Of a stretch of 64,000 nucleotides of DNA, positions 48,935 to 60,416 are shown piece after piece (the stretch's first letter is position 1; every line of letters starts with the position of its first letter). The notes under the pieces are model-generated. The model did not search any database, was not told the origin of the DNA, and saw only the letters and a program-made list of their open reading frames with translations. The stretch covers positions 2,501 to 66,500 of the forward strand of contig NC_036460.1 in NCBI RefSeq assembly GCF_002775205.1, read 5' to 3'. Position numbers and translations under genes: made by a program. This stretch comes from Xiphophorus maculatus. Its lineage: Eukaryota > Chordata > Actinopteri > Cyprinodontiformes > Poeciliidae.

Positions 48935-49509
48935 CACTGGTGGGCACACTTTCGCTAATATGCTAATATTATGCTAACAGAGAAGCTAATTTTTCCTTTG
49001 GTACTTTTGCTAACTTTGAAAATCCCACTTGTCTTCCTCTAAATGAACTTTTCCAGATTTCAGATCTTATTTACTTGACTGTTTTGTAAACTTTGAGTTG
49101 AATAAAATTCAACATGTTTGTTGAAGTTTTGGTTATAAACTATAGTTTATATTCATGCTCTAATTCTTTCTCCTCTTTTTCCCCAATGATTTTATTTCAA
49201 ACAAGAACAAAATGAAATAAAGACAGTAAAGCACAAGATATTAACATAAATAGAAAATCTAAGGGTGTTGCAGATCTGCTAACGCTAAAGCGACAGACCA
49301 ACGTTGTATATAGCGGAAGCTAACATTAAAATGCTTCACTGACACGATATCTATCAGAAGCTAATGCTAAAGCGCTAAATTCAGTTTAAATCATAGCTGC
49401 AGTTGAAAGACCTTCCAGCTCCAGGTTAACGTTATACTTTACATGTTTTAATGTTCATGACTAGCGATTCAGGGTTAGCGCAGCTAGCTCTTTAGCTTTT
49501 TAGCTGTGG
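48935..49509 (-). repeat. GCTAA-rich hAT-like element, reverse copy with a clear terminus
   Basis: Begins CACTGGTGGGCACACTTTCG CTAATATG, the clearest terminal sequence in the window. It continues with CTAACAGAGAAGCTAATTTT, ACTTTGAGTTGAATAAAATT and CTAACGCTAAAGCG blocks and ends TTAGCGCAGCTAGCTCTTTAG. Confidence 0.75.
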
Positions 49510-51374
49510 AACATTTCTTGTTCTGCTCACTGTAACTCATTCTGATTGGCTGATTAGTTTTTGAAAACAGTGATATAAAGACCAGTAAATCTGCAGAGAG
49601 CAGAAATCTTCTGCCTGTTTAAACGTTTCAGCGGTGACATAATTAACAGGGTTGGTTCGATGATCAGTAAATAGGTCCAGTGGAGATTTCTCCTTTGAGA
49701 TGAGGAAGACTCCATTAAACCGTCCGCAGACATCAGAGCCGTGAAAAGCTGCAATCAGCTCTGAGTTCTGCAGACATTCAGGCTGAAACTAATTTTTATC
49801 CTTTTCCATCCAGAAATGTTGAGCAGCAGAAGAACTCAGATGTTCTCCGTTTTCAGACGCCCAGCAGGGTTTTTTTTACCGTCAGATGTATTTTCAGCCA
49901 GAAGGCTATTTTTATCCTGCTTCCAGATCATTTTAGACGGTTTGATGGAAGCAGTGAGTTTATTCTGGGTGTAGCCGGGCCCTGCCATGAGTCAGCTCGC
50001 TGCTGCTCAGAGTGTGTTCAGTGAATCGGCAGCCGTCAGCCGACCAGAACCAGAACCAGAACCAGAACGCTGCAGGTTTGTTTGTGTTTATCAGAGAAAC
50101 GCTGAATGTCTGAGGATTATTCCCACCTGCTGGATAATCCTCCCATTCAGGCCCGAAACCTCAGAATAAGCTGTGTGACCAGCAGGGGGCGGGGCTTAAA
50201 GGAGCGGGTACCAAAGGGGCGGGGCCTAAATGGGCGGGGCCTCAAGGGGACGCGGTCTTTCCTGAGGGAACGCCAGTGTGTTTGTTTACGGCGGATCAGA
50301 GCGCGGTATCGACCCGCAGGTCGGTTTCACCGGACTCCAGGGAATTCTGTGATCCAGCAGAAACCTGAGACACAAACACCTGAGGCTTCCTGTCGGCGCT
50401 CCGCTGGCGGGCCGAACACGGCCAGAACCACAGCCTGGATCAGAACCACAGCCTGGATCAGAACCAGAGACTGGATCAGTACCAGAGACTGGGTCAGAAC
50501 AGGACTCTGTGTCATAGAGAACACGCAGCAGAACCAGACGGATCCGGACCGGTCCGTCGTGTTCGGGTCAAACTCACACTGTAAAAACAAAAATGTAAAT
50601 TTTCTGGTGAAAAACCAGCAGCTGTGAAACATTTAGTTTTCTTCACGGTTCGAAGTCGTCGTTGATTTTACTGTTGAAATGATGCTGGAGTCAATGTTTC
50701 ACTGCAAAACTAAATGTGTTAACTTAATGGAAAAAACAATCATTTTTGCTAAAATTAACATGAAAACAAGCCATAAAATTAATGTAAAATGTATAAATGA
50801 TTGTTTTCACCTCACATCAAATCAACAGGTTGACGTTGCTTTATGGTTTTTCCTGACATGTTTTTACGGTTTATCACTGTCAAATATATAAATATTTTTT
50901 ACAGTGCACCTTCACTGTGAAGTGGAAGGAGAAACTGAAAAGTGTGGCATGTTTTTGTTTATGGAGCCAAAGTAACAACAGTTCTGTTGTTCATTCGTAT
51001 GCTGATGACGCAGGCAGGAGCAGGTTTCCTATTGGCTCCTGCTCCACCGCCGGCCCGCCCCAGTGCATGCTGGTCCCATATCTGCAGCTTTACCAGTTTC
51101 TCCTGCCTGACATAAACAATTACTATTAATTAAGCTACAAACCTTTGGAAATAAAACAAAAATATCAACTAATTCAAGAACAAATATCAGTCCTGCCAGT
51201 TTTTGATTCTGTTATTGGGAGAATTCACACAAAATCAACAGATTATTTTGTTCTGATGCAAATTTTCCACAAAAATGTTCAAAAACATTAATTATAATTG
51301 ATGCTAACAGCAACCTACAGGGGGCAGTATGTCTTACTTCAACTGCAATTCTGCCTCAGCCGTACATGATGTAC
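49510..51374. other. intergenic, no supported gene
   Basis: Contains an (AGAACC)n run at 50045-50069, a GGATCAGAACCACAGCCT tandem at 50420-50490 and a GC-box cluster at 50183-50245. No gene supported. Confidence 0.5.
50183..50245 (+). promoter_or_regulatory. cluster of three GC boxes
   Basis: GGGGGCGGGGCTT, GGGGCGGGGCCTAAA and GGGCGGGGCCTCAA within 60 bp match the Sp1/KLF GC-box core. No transcript start is evident next to them. The spacing also reads as a short imperfect tandem repeat (GGGCGGGGCCT), so a regulatory role is only possible. Confidence 0.3.
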
Positions 51375-51430
51375 AGTGGATGGATGGATGGATGGATGGA
51401 TGGATGGATGGATGGATGGATGGATGGATG
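51375..51430 (+). repeat. (TGGA)n microsatellite
   Basis: About 14 pure TGGA units. Confidence 0.97.
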
Positions 51431-51674
51431 TTTGTCCTTCATTAAATAAATGTACTTTCTACTCTGTTGGTTATGTTTAGTCTCTGGTCCAGTTTTAGTT
51501 CTGAACTGGTTCTGAACTGGTTCTGAACTGGTTCTGAACCATCTTTATGGTTCTCTGAGGCAGGACCTTGTTGTCCGTCTCTCTCTGATGCTGAATGTTT
51601 CCGGATCCCTGATGGATCTTTGTACTGGAACAATTCTTACCGGGTCGAGTTGATTGAAAGGCTGCACAGCCTTA

Positions 51675-51875
51675 ACGTCCCGATCCGATCGAATCCGATC
51701 CGATCTGACCTGACCTGACCCGATATAATCCGATCCGATCCGATATAATCCGACCCGACCCGATATAATCCGATCCGATCCGACCTGACCTGACCCGATA
51801 TAATCCGACCCGACCCGATATAATCCGACCCGACCCGATATAATCCGATCCGATCCGACCCGACTCAAGCCGACT
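51675..51875 (+). repeat. (CCGAY)n minisatellite with CCGATATAAT higher-order unit
   Basis: Pentamers CCGAT, CCGAC and CTGAC are grouped and punctuated by ATAAT, giving a main unit CCGAYCCGAYCCGATATAAT (20 bp) repeated about six times with indels of whole pentamers. Confidence 0.9.
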
Positions 51876-53448
51876 ACACAGACAGCGCTTAGGAGCAGAG
51901 ATCCCTCACATCCTGACTCCAACTTGAGAATCAACATTTATTTATTTTTATTTGCTAAAATTATTATTTACAACTTTAAGTGGAGCAAAAAAGTTAAAAT
52001 CTTTAAAAAAAAAATTCTGAGGTTGAGATCTGGGAACTTTCCATTTCTACTGAATGGTTTGGTCCATTCAGTCTGAACCAGTTCCTCCTCTTTCCTGTCT
52101 GTCTGGTCCGGTTCTCCAGTTCTTTACTTCAGTTCTTGGAGTTTGGATCCAGGATCCAGTTCAGATGTGACCTTCTGACCTCCTGCTGAGTTCATCACAG
52201 AAACGTCTGACTTCAGGTTTTGTCTTTCTGTTTTTCTGTGGCTGTTTATCTTGTTCTCTGTTTTCAGTGCTGATCCACTGACAGCTGCACCGAACGGAGT
52301 CAAAATTACACTGTTAAAAATGAACAGCAATAATTTATAGAAAAACATGGGGGTTCATTTTTCAGTCATATTTTCACCATGTTAGTCATTCAATTGTAAA
52401 TTTCAGGTCAACACTAAACATTTAGTTAATAGCTGATATACAAAATTACTAGCTAACTTTGAGTGTATTTTTCAAAATAAAAGTTGGGTTTTGTAAACTG
52501 GTGAGTTGGTGCAGACGCCGTTGCTGTAGATCCATTGCTCAACGCCGGTATTGCCTTGAAAAAGACTCATCCAGTGTTTTAACTGAAAAGCAGTTTATAA
52601 AAATGTTTGGAAGACCCAGGTAACAAGCTAGGTCTGAGCTAACCTAATATTTAGCTCCAATCCAAATTACTTACAAACTATTTAGCTTAGTTTGTAAGCT
52701 AAACTTTTAGTTTGAAATGGTGACATTTGTAAAGTTCAATAACATAAAAACCCCCATCTGCTGTCTGATGTATAAGAAGGTTTTCTCCTGGTTCTGTTTT
52801 GGTTGTTTGGTTGTTTGGTTAGTTGGTTGGTTGTTTTGGTTGGTCGGTTCTTTCAATTGGTTGGTACTGCAGGTGTCACTGAGTTTTTGGGTTCAGAGGA
52901 GAAAGAAAAATGTCTACAATTAGGAAATTCTCATGAACTTCATCAGAACGGTTTCCAGATGTTCGTGTTCTAGAAATATTCTGTTCGTGTCAGGATGGAT
53001 CACGTGTCCAGAATCGCAGGAGCTTTAGAACGAACAGATGAACGTTTTCCTTCGTTGTGACCTGAAGTTCTGCTGAGTCTTTGCTGCATCTCTTCCCCTC
53101 CTCCAGCATGAGGAGATAAAGATAAAGAGCAGGAGGCGCTGAGCTCAGCAGGTCCAGACTCCCTCCCTGCTGCCTCCATCACTGCCAGCTGCTGGCAGCT
53201 CTCCTCATTATGGAGTTAAGCTGTTAGAGGAAACCAACTCAGAGCTGACTGATGGAGGAGTTTATCTGTTTACCATCGATTCAAACCTCAGAGCTTCAGC
53301 GACAGTGAAGAGCTGACGGCGCCTTTTATCCCACAGATGTTTGTTCAGAGGAGCAGGTGCTTCCCGGCAGCAGAGAAAAAGTATTTATAGATTTACATCA
53401 TCAGAGTAATTATATTAAAGGAATAAAGGAGAAGTTTATCTCTGAATG
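51876..53448. other. intergenic, no supported gene
   Basis: Holds ATTTAGC-rich palindromic DNA (52380-52720, with AAAATAAAAGTTGGG resembling the inner edge of the 11.97/36.6 kb MITE) and a TTGGTTG-rich tract (52795-52865). Confidence 0.5.
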
Positions 53449-54870
53449 TTAACACTAGGATGATACAGTTTTCGAGTCCTTCCCATATCGGCTCAACAGG
53501 GCCAATAGGCCGGAGTCCACCCTGACGACTCTGATGGCTCAAATTAGCATCCCTTCTTCAATTGTAAATGTGGTCGTTGACCGTCAGGCCAGAAGGTAGG
53601 AATGTGAATAGTCCATGTTGGGGGTGGGTATCTATGATACCAGCAGGAGATCAGGTCTCCTGTAGGTAGTGCTCTTCAGTTTAGTTTTGAAGCATACATG
53701 AAGTGTTTTTGGAGAGATGTGACCTTTTGCAGCTGATCCATGATGTTGTGCTGCATTATCCAGGTCATTTTGCCAAATGTACATAGAGTTTGCAAAACAT
53801 ACAATCTGTTTCAAGAAATGTGCAAAGGTTTTTCTAAAAGAAATTAGTAATGTTTCTCTTTGAAATAAAGCTAAGAGGGTATAACATGACAGTTTAGAAA
53901 TAAACTAACCAAATTAATTGTGTTGATCCACCTCAAAAAAATCATGCAAAAAGGGTAAGCAAAAGAAATCTGGGAGACTTTGCACATGCAAATTTGCATG
54001 CAGCCTTTTGTGCTGTGGAGGATAAATAGGTGACTGCTTCACCTATTTAGTTCACAAGAACTAATGGCATTTATTTCAGTCATAATCTTGCGGGGGGTGA
54101 CCAAGGTTCCATCACTATGTGACAGCTGGTCAGCAAACCTGGCAAACATGATTGACATGGCAGCACTGAATGCACATGTGCTTTATCAGGCATGCATTGG
54201 GGTGCAGGAGAGACGGGTGGACTTCCTGGTTGAGCTTGCAAAAGAGTTCGGTAACTCTCATGTGAGTGAGAAGAAGGCACACAAGGAGAAACTGCTTCGG
54301 CAACAACCTTCCACACCCAGCTCAGGCAAAAGGGCGAAGTGTCAGGTCAACCATCGATGCAGGATGCGTGTCCTGAGGCCGAAACATCATCAGTGACCCC
54401 TCACACCCCCACCATGGACTGTTCTCCCTGCTGCCCTCTGGAAAGAGGTTCTGCAGCATCCGGTGCAGGCCCACCTGGTTCCGAAACAGCTTTTTCCTAC
54501 TTGCCATCAGACTGCTGAACTCTTAACTGGACTGCACTCAAAAACTGGTCTCCACTTTATACCTTGCACATGTACAGAGCTAAATAACTTCTATTTTACT
54601 GTCAGTCCTGCACTTTATATGTTATATTTAGATTTATATTCATATTTTATACTGTTGAAAATGACAACAAAGTAAGTCGAAGTCGAAGTCGAAGTCTAAG
54701 GAACAATTGTGCAACTGTGAGATGCGTTGAGGCCATTACCAGGGTACTGATAAGGTAATGGCCCTATTTACAGAACAAAAGCACCTGCTAGAGAAAATCC
54801 TTCAGGCCAGTTGGACTATCGAAGCCGATATAGGTATACGTCAAAGTGGACTAACTCTAGCCATTCTAGG
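53449..54870 (+). mobile_element. piggyBac element fossil
   Basis: The left end is TTAA-CACTAGGATG (53449-53462); the right end, ATTCTAGG near 54870, is its degenerate inverse, and both sides share ATATCGGCT about 35-60 bp in. Between them a plus frame (about 54100-54355) encodes NMIDMAALNAHVLYQACIG, RRVDFLVELAKEFG and KRAKCQVNHRC. This is the C-terminal helix block and the start of the Cys-rich tail of piggyBac (PGBD) transposases. The N-terminal catalytic Asp region is absent, and a LINE tail cuts the Cys-rich end. The element is dead. Confidence 0.7.
54355..54702 (+). mobile_element. 3' fragment of a non-LTR retrotransposon nested in the piggyBac fossil
   Basis: A plus frame reads RNIISDPSHPHHGLFSLLPS then GKRFCSIRCRPTWFRNSFF and LLAIRLLNS before a stop, the typical C-terminus of L2/Rex1-type LINE ORF2 proteins. 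A short 3' UTR ends in (AAGTCG)n repeats at about 54675-54700, the kind of short tandem tail these elements carry. It is severely 5'-truncated. Clade is by memory. Confidence 0.7.
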
Positions 54871-55144
54871 ATAAAGTCTTATTTTTTAAAATCAATTTAA
54901 CAATAATTTATGACATTGCAAATTTTCCCTTCCACTAGTGAGTCTGTGCCTTACCAGAGGCCCAAAACTTTGAAAATGTTTTAAGTACAAAACTGAAATA
55001 TTGAGTTTGTACTGAAATGTTAAATTGTTTGAAATTTGTTCTGATGATTTTGATGACTAAAAACCCTCTGAGAACATCAATGTTAGCTTGTGAAGCTAAC
55101 AGGCTAGCAAGCTAATACACAGCAGGTTGTAAAGTTTCAACGTT
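54871..55144. other. spacer between transposon relics
   Basis: No feature recognised, except a GCTAACAGGCTAGCAAGCTA patch near 55095. Confidence 0.5.
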
Positions 55145-55865
55145 TACCGTATTTTCTGCACTATAAGGCTCATAGAATAGCCGCTACAGCAGAGGCTGCG
55201 GTTACGTTATGCATCCACTAGATGGAGCTGCGCTAAAGGGAATGTCAACAAAACAGTCAGAGAGGTCAGTCAAACTTTATTCATAGATTACAAACCAGCG
55301 TTCTGAAACTCCGTATAAACAGCTGTTTTATTATTTTCCTGAGGTAAAGTCAGTGACGTGGTATTTTGGTGAAAGTTTATCTTTTAACAACAGCAAGGTG
55401 TAACATATAGTGGAGGGGAACTTTTCCTCGATTCAATAAACATGTAAAAAACAGTCTGATACTGTTACTGTAAATCAAATCACAATATATATCCACTTCC
55501 ACTATAACCATTGATTGGTTCATGTTAAATTCTCTGCTGCTGCTCTGTTCTCATGTTCTACTGCATCACTGATCGCCTTGAGCTTAAACTGCGTCGTCAG
55601 CTCGTCTCTTAATAGGAGCCATTTTGGGGACTTTACACAAAACCCAGCCTGCACCGCGCGCTTCTTCTTCTACGGGGGAAATGAAGTCGGCGGCTGCTTA
55701 CTGTAGTTGTGAGACCAGTTGTGGCTCAATATTGGTCCATATATAAGGCGCACCGGATTATAAGGCGCAGTGGGTTATAAGGCGCACTGGATTATAAGGC
55801 GCACTGTCGGCTTTTGAGAAAATTGAAGGTTTTTAGGTGCAACTTATAGTGCGGAAAATACGGTA
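55145..55865. mobile_element. non-autonomous TIR DNA transposon, about 720 bp
   Basis: Ends are inverted repeats: TACCGTATTTTCTGCACTAT AAG at left and CTTATAGTGCGGAAAATACGGTA (reverse of it with one change) at right. Near the right end TTATAAGGCGCAC is repeated four times in 17-18 bp steps (55742-55806). No transposase frame. I recognise the ATAAGGCGCAC-rich terminus as a repeat common in fish, but cannot assign the superfamily. The central part (55500-55720) carries unrelated-looking sequence with a 63-codon frame. Confidence 0.75.
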
Positions 55866-55934
55866 TTCTATAATTCTCAACATAAACAATTAAAATTCAC
55901 AACTTAGGTTATTCAATCAACTTAAAGTTATGTA

Positions 55935-56140
55935 CCATCTTCACATAGCTTGATCCTAATAGTGCAGCTAATTTTTTATTCTGTGCTTTAGCTAGCTTTG
56001 AAAACATTTAGCACACTTAGCCTCCCCTAAATAAATTTTCCAGATAAATTTTAAGCACTAATCTTTATTAAACTCTTTTGTAGCTTTGCTGTTTTGTAAA
56101 CCTTTCAGTTGAATAAAGTTATGTTTAGCATTTAAAGTTA
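55935..56140 (-). repeat. GCTAA-rich hAT-like element, reverse fragment
   Basis: CAGCTAATTTTTTATTCTGT, CATTTAGCACACTTAGCCTC and CCTTTCAGTTGAATAAAGTT align with the 22.2 and 49.0 kb copies. The rest is missing. Confidence 0.62.
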
Positions 56141-56169
56141 ATTTTAACAGCTAGTCCTATATGTACTGA

Positions 56170-56221
56170 GTACAGACCAAAAGTTTGGACACACAATTGT
56201 GTCCAAACTTTTGGTCTGTAC
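56170..56221. mobile_element. 52-bp palindrome made of two facing Tc1-like terminal repeats
   Basis: Arms GTACAGACCAAAAGTTTGGA CACA and its exact reverse complement are separated by only CAAT. ACAGACCAAAAGTTTGGACACAC is a terminal sequence I know from fish Tc1-like elements. All internal sequence is gone. Confidence 0.75.
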
Positions 56222-57170
56222 TGTATAATTGAAATTGTCTGGAGGTGTGAATATGAAATTTACCATATATAACTTAAAAAGTTAACCATATAGTTCTGCA
56301 TCACTTAGAAACTTTAATTGTGAAAATAATGTTCAGATTTTTAGTTGGGAACAGTTTTCCATATCCTTCCAGAATATTCCTGTATACCAACAGATCCTCC
56401 TCATGATGTTCATCAGTCACACCAGAACCAGAACCAGAACCGTTTTAACAGGAAACTTGTCAGATCTTCTAAATCTGTCTCCCTGAATGATGAAAACAAA
56501 GAATTTTTAACATTTCAAAGCAACAGAAAACCTTCAGACAGACGAACCTCAGCAGAGTAAATAAAGTGTTCAGATTCATATAGAGAGGCTAATGTTCGCT
56601 AATGTTCACTAATGCCTCCTAATGCTTCAGATAGGGAATATTACCGACTGTCCTAATAGAGTCAGAGTCCATTAGTGAGAAGAACATCCATCCATAATGT
56701 TGCTTTTCTTCTGGGTGGAGACAATGGGCCTGACTCAGCAGTTTAGCTTGGTTAGCTTAGTTTGTCATATTAATGTAAACATTCGTCTCTGTGAAGCACA
56801 AAGTGACTCTAAATAAAGTTTCAGCAGCAGCAGTCAGTCTGACTGCCTGGACCCGTTAGCGCAGAAACAACTGGGACTTGGCGAGACCAGACTCGTTTCC
56901 CCAGATCCAGGCCGAGGCGACGCTTCCTCCCAGAGACGGACTTTATGAGGCCAGGAAGCGAACAGAACGGCGTCTCTGGAGCGAATCCGCCGCTGCAGAT
57001 AAACTCATCAACACAAAGTGCTGACGGACTCTGGAAACGCTAAATTAGCTGCTGCGCTTTCATTTATTCTTCTGACAAACATCCTCGTCTGCAGGAGAAA
57101 ATACTGGGACTATATTTTTATTAACGCTAACCTTCCTGACGGGATTTAAATGATAATATGGAAAATGCAT
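56222..57170. other. intergenic, no supported gene
   Basis: Unremarkable sequence. A short CTAATGTTCGCTAATGTTCA tandem lies near 56590-56620. Confidence 0.5.
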
Positions 57171-57348
57171 CTTCCTTCCTTCCTTCCTTCCTTCCTTCCT
57201 TCCTTCCTTCCTTCCTTCCTTCCTTCCTTCCTTCCTTCCTTCCTTCCTTCCTTCCTTCCTTCCTTCCTTCCTTCCTTCCTTCCTTCCTTCCTTCCTTCCT
57301 TCCTTCCTTCCTTCCTTCCTTCCTTCCTTCCTTCCTTCCTTCCTTCCT
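57171..57348 (+). repeat. (CCTT)n microsatellite, about 44 uninterrupted units
   Basis: A pure tetranucleotide polypyrimidine/polypurine tract. Open frames through it (Leu-Pro-Ser-Phe on plus, Lys-Glu-Gly-Arg on minus) are not genes. Confidence 0.98.
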
Positions 57349-57756
57349 GATGTCATCAATATTTAAAAAACCCAAATAAAAATCAGAAATTGAAGCTCTC
57401 CGTTCAGATCGACTCGTTTAACTGAGTTTCTTCCAGTTCCTAAAAACTGTTAGATTACCGGTGAATCAGCCAATCATGTTGCAGCATTTCGATGCCTGTA
57501 GACGGATCTGGATCAGCTACAGACTGATGGAGCCTCAGCAGTCACCGGCTGGCGTGGCCCTTTAAGAGCGTCGCCATGGAGACAGTGTGTGTCAGAGGCA
57601 GAGAGAGGCGGTCAGAGAGCGAGCGAGCGACGCTAACCTTAAAGAGAGGAGAGACGGAGTCACAAGAGCTTCTCCATAATTCATGATCCGGTTCAGGGAA
57701 TGATCAGAACCTGGAGGGCGACCCGCCGGTTACTGGAACGCTGCAGCAGAACCAAA

Positions 57757-58190
57757 CCGACTGACTGACTGAATCACTGACTGACTGACTGAATCACTGA
57801 CTGACTGAATCACTGACTGACTGACTGAATCACTGACTGACTGAATCACTGACTGACTGACTGACTGAATCACTGACTGACTGACTGAATCACTGACTGA
57901 CTGAATCACTGACTGACTGACTGACTGAATCACTGACTGACTGACTGAATCACTGACTGACTGACTGACTGAATCACTGACTGACTGACTGACTGACTGA
58001 ATCACTGACTGACTGACTGAATCACTGACTGACTGACTGACTGAATCACTGACTGACTGACTGACTAAATCACTGACTGACTGACTGACTGACTGAATCA
58101 CTGACTGACTGACTGAATCACTGACTGACTGACTGACTGAATCACTGACTGACTGACTGACTGACTGAATCACTGACTGACTGACTGACT
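57757..58190 (+). repeat. (ACTG)n array with periodic AATC, 16/20/24-bp higher-order units
   Basis: Blocks of two to five ACTG/CTGA units are each closed by AATC. The pattern repeats about 20 times with varying block length. The minus strand stays open (SVSQSVIQSV-like); no gene. Confidence 0.96.
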
Positions 58191-58494
58191 GATTGTCCAT
58201 CTGTCTCCACCCTATAAGTCCAGCTGAAGGCTCATCAGGCTGATCCTGATCCAGATTGTTCCACTTCCTGTCAGCAGGAACTGACTTCCTGCTGAAAAAT
58301 GAACTTAATTTAAATCCTCTGATCTTCTGCTGCAGCTCTGATCTCCCTCCTCACCGTTGCTGCAGCAACTGGAAACACAGCCTCTGTTCTCCATCTGCTT
58401 TTCATGCTGTTGCCTGAACTTCCTGGTTGGACTAATCCGGGTCCGGTTTGTTCATCTCAGGGTGTTGTCATGGAGACGACAAACCTCTGATGTG
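58191..58494. other. short spacer, no feature recognised
   Basis: No supported gene or repeat. Confidence 0.5.
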
Positions 58495-59085
58495 AGCTAG
58501 CATGGAGCGATTGGCAGTTTCACACTGCCAACTAAAAAACTAGCTGCGCCAACACTAAAGCGCTAATCATAAACATTGACTATGCTAACGCTAAAGCGCT
58601 AAATGAACATGGTATTTAAGAGCTAAATTCAACCATGTTTCAATAACAGCAGAGTTCATGACCCTCAACACGATTGAATTAAAAAAATAAATAAAAAACA
58701 CCTGGACCGTTTTTGGAACAGCTCTTTCTCTCATGGTTTCTGTTTTATTGTTACTGGTTTTAGCTAACTGACCAGTCAGAAAACACGTTGCACATCAGCT
58801 TCTAGAAGAACTGCAATGCATTCTGGGTACAGAAGAAACATCATTAGATTTTTTATTTAACCTCTCTGCATTTCCCGTGAGAAGAGGAAATGGAACTGCT
58901 GCTTTTTCAAAATAAGAGCATGAATGTAAACATGTAACTACGAAAAATTCTGAACAGTCAAAACTTCGACCCAGACATTAAACTTTATTCAACTGAATGT
59001 TTACAAACAGAAATTTATCTGGAAATTTTAGCTAGTTAGCTAAAGCTAAAGAAAAACTAGCATCACGATTAGCAGAATGTGCCAA
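58495..59085 (+). repeat. GCTAA-rich hAT-like element, forward copy
   Basis: CTAGCTGCGCCAACACTAAA, GCTAACGCTAAAGCGCTAAA, GGAAATGGAACTGCTGC, TTCAAAATAAGAGCATGAA, AACTTTATTCAACTGAATG, and the end TTAGCAGAATGTGCCAACG follow the family order. The start is less clear. Confidence 0.7.
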
Positions 59086-60023
59086 CGACCCATCACGCCC
59101 TTCTTATGGTTCAGTGTTCTAGTTACCAGAACTTTCTCCAGCTGATTGAAAGCTGCCCCTCCCACACCTGGTGCTGCACACTGCCAGTCAGCTGGCTGAA
59201 AGAAGGTTGCTGATCTGTTCTCTCGCTTGAGGAAGTGACACATTTAACTGTTTGGGAACATTTAACTTTGGGGAGACTAAAGAAGCTCAACAGGCCTCCG
59301 GGAGGAGCTGGAGGGCGTTGCTATGGCGACAGTTTCCCTCCTGGACCGGCGCCTCCTCTGATAGGTGGAAGAGACAAAAGATAGAAATAAATTCAGCTTC
59401 ACTTCTTTCAGCAGATTATTTCTGATTGAGTTTTTCTGCGTCTAATTTGATAAATTTATAAATATAATTCTGCTAATTAAACAATGTTCTGGTTCTGGAG
59501 TGAAGAAGTCCAGATAAAATCTGGAGAAGTGTTGATCAGAACCAGCAGAAGCAGAAGCTTTCCCCGTCGTGCCTCCTCTGGATGCAGCAGCGTGTCCTTC
59601 ACTGCTGCTCCTCTTCCTCCCGGTCACGCCCTGATGCCGCTGCCGCCGTGCGCCCCCTGCTGGCCGCACCGGGAACTCACTGCAGCAGCAACATGAGGCT
59701 GCAGTGACAAACAGCAGAACAAAGACAGCAGAGTGTTTGAGCAGCTGCTGCTCACCTGCAGCTGAGGAGGAAGAGGAGGAGGACGAAGAGCCGGATGGAA
59801 AACGTTTTTCATGTGAGCCGAGCCGTCTCTGGTTTCATCCAGAACCTCGTTATCGGGTCAGAGTTCACAGGTTTACAGAGACGCTCCACATCTGGATGAA
59901 CTTCACAGAGACATAAAATGTCAAAATCTTTACCATAAAATATTTAATACATGAATACAGTCCTCCTGCGTTACATATTCAGAAATATGGAATCAAACAT
60001 AATTTCTATATTATTAATTAGTT
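59086..60023. other. intergenic, no supported gene
   Basis: Moderately GC-rich at 59560-59690 (CTGATGCCGCTGCCGCCGTG). Frames on both strands lack domains. Confidence 0.5.
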
Positions 60024-60416
60024 CAGGGCTGCAACAAACAATTATTTTAATAATCGATTATTCTGACACATTCTGTAGATCTGTTATTTAATAACTTAAA
60101 TCATTTAATGCAAAACTTGAAATACATTAATGATGCAAATAAACAAATAATTAATTTCCTTTTTCAAGAAAATCAACTTTTTTGTTGTTTAAAATGCAAC
60201 AGCAGCATTCTTTTAGTGAAGCTAAAACTATTCGTCATAATTAGAACATTTTCACAGACACAAGGTTTTAATCTTAAATACAAAATGTTTATATTTATTG
60301 TTCAGTTTTTGCTTTTTTACGACTGTTTTTAACAAATGGTCTTTGTTATAATTTTTATACTCGAGTTAACAATTAATTAGTTACTAAATTAGTCTACGAT
60401 TATTGTTTCCAGCCTA
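60024..60416. mobile_element. TIR element with CAGGGCTGCAACAAAC terminus, copy 1
   Basis: Left end CAGGGCTGCAACAAACAATT ATT with TAATCGATTA; right end ACGATTATTGTTTCCAGCCTA is its imperfect inverse. This ends-with-CAGGGCTGCAAC type is common in teleosts and usually classed as hAT-like (from memory). No ORF. Confidence 0.6.

Noticed and set aside
54064-54396. Intact 110-codon gene
   Set aside because: It is a C-terminal fragment of a piggyBac transposase cut by a LINE tail, not a complete gene.
57060-57379. Lys-Glu-Gly-Arg and Leu-Pro-Ser-Phe repeat proteins
   Set aside because: Pure translation of a (CCTT)n microsatellite.
57730-58200. 156-codon SVSQSV-repeat protein
   Set aside because: Open only because the ACTG/AATC array lacks minus-strand stops.
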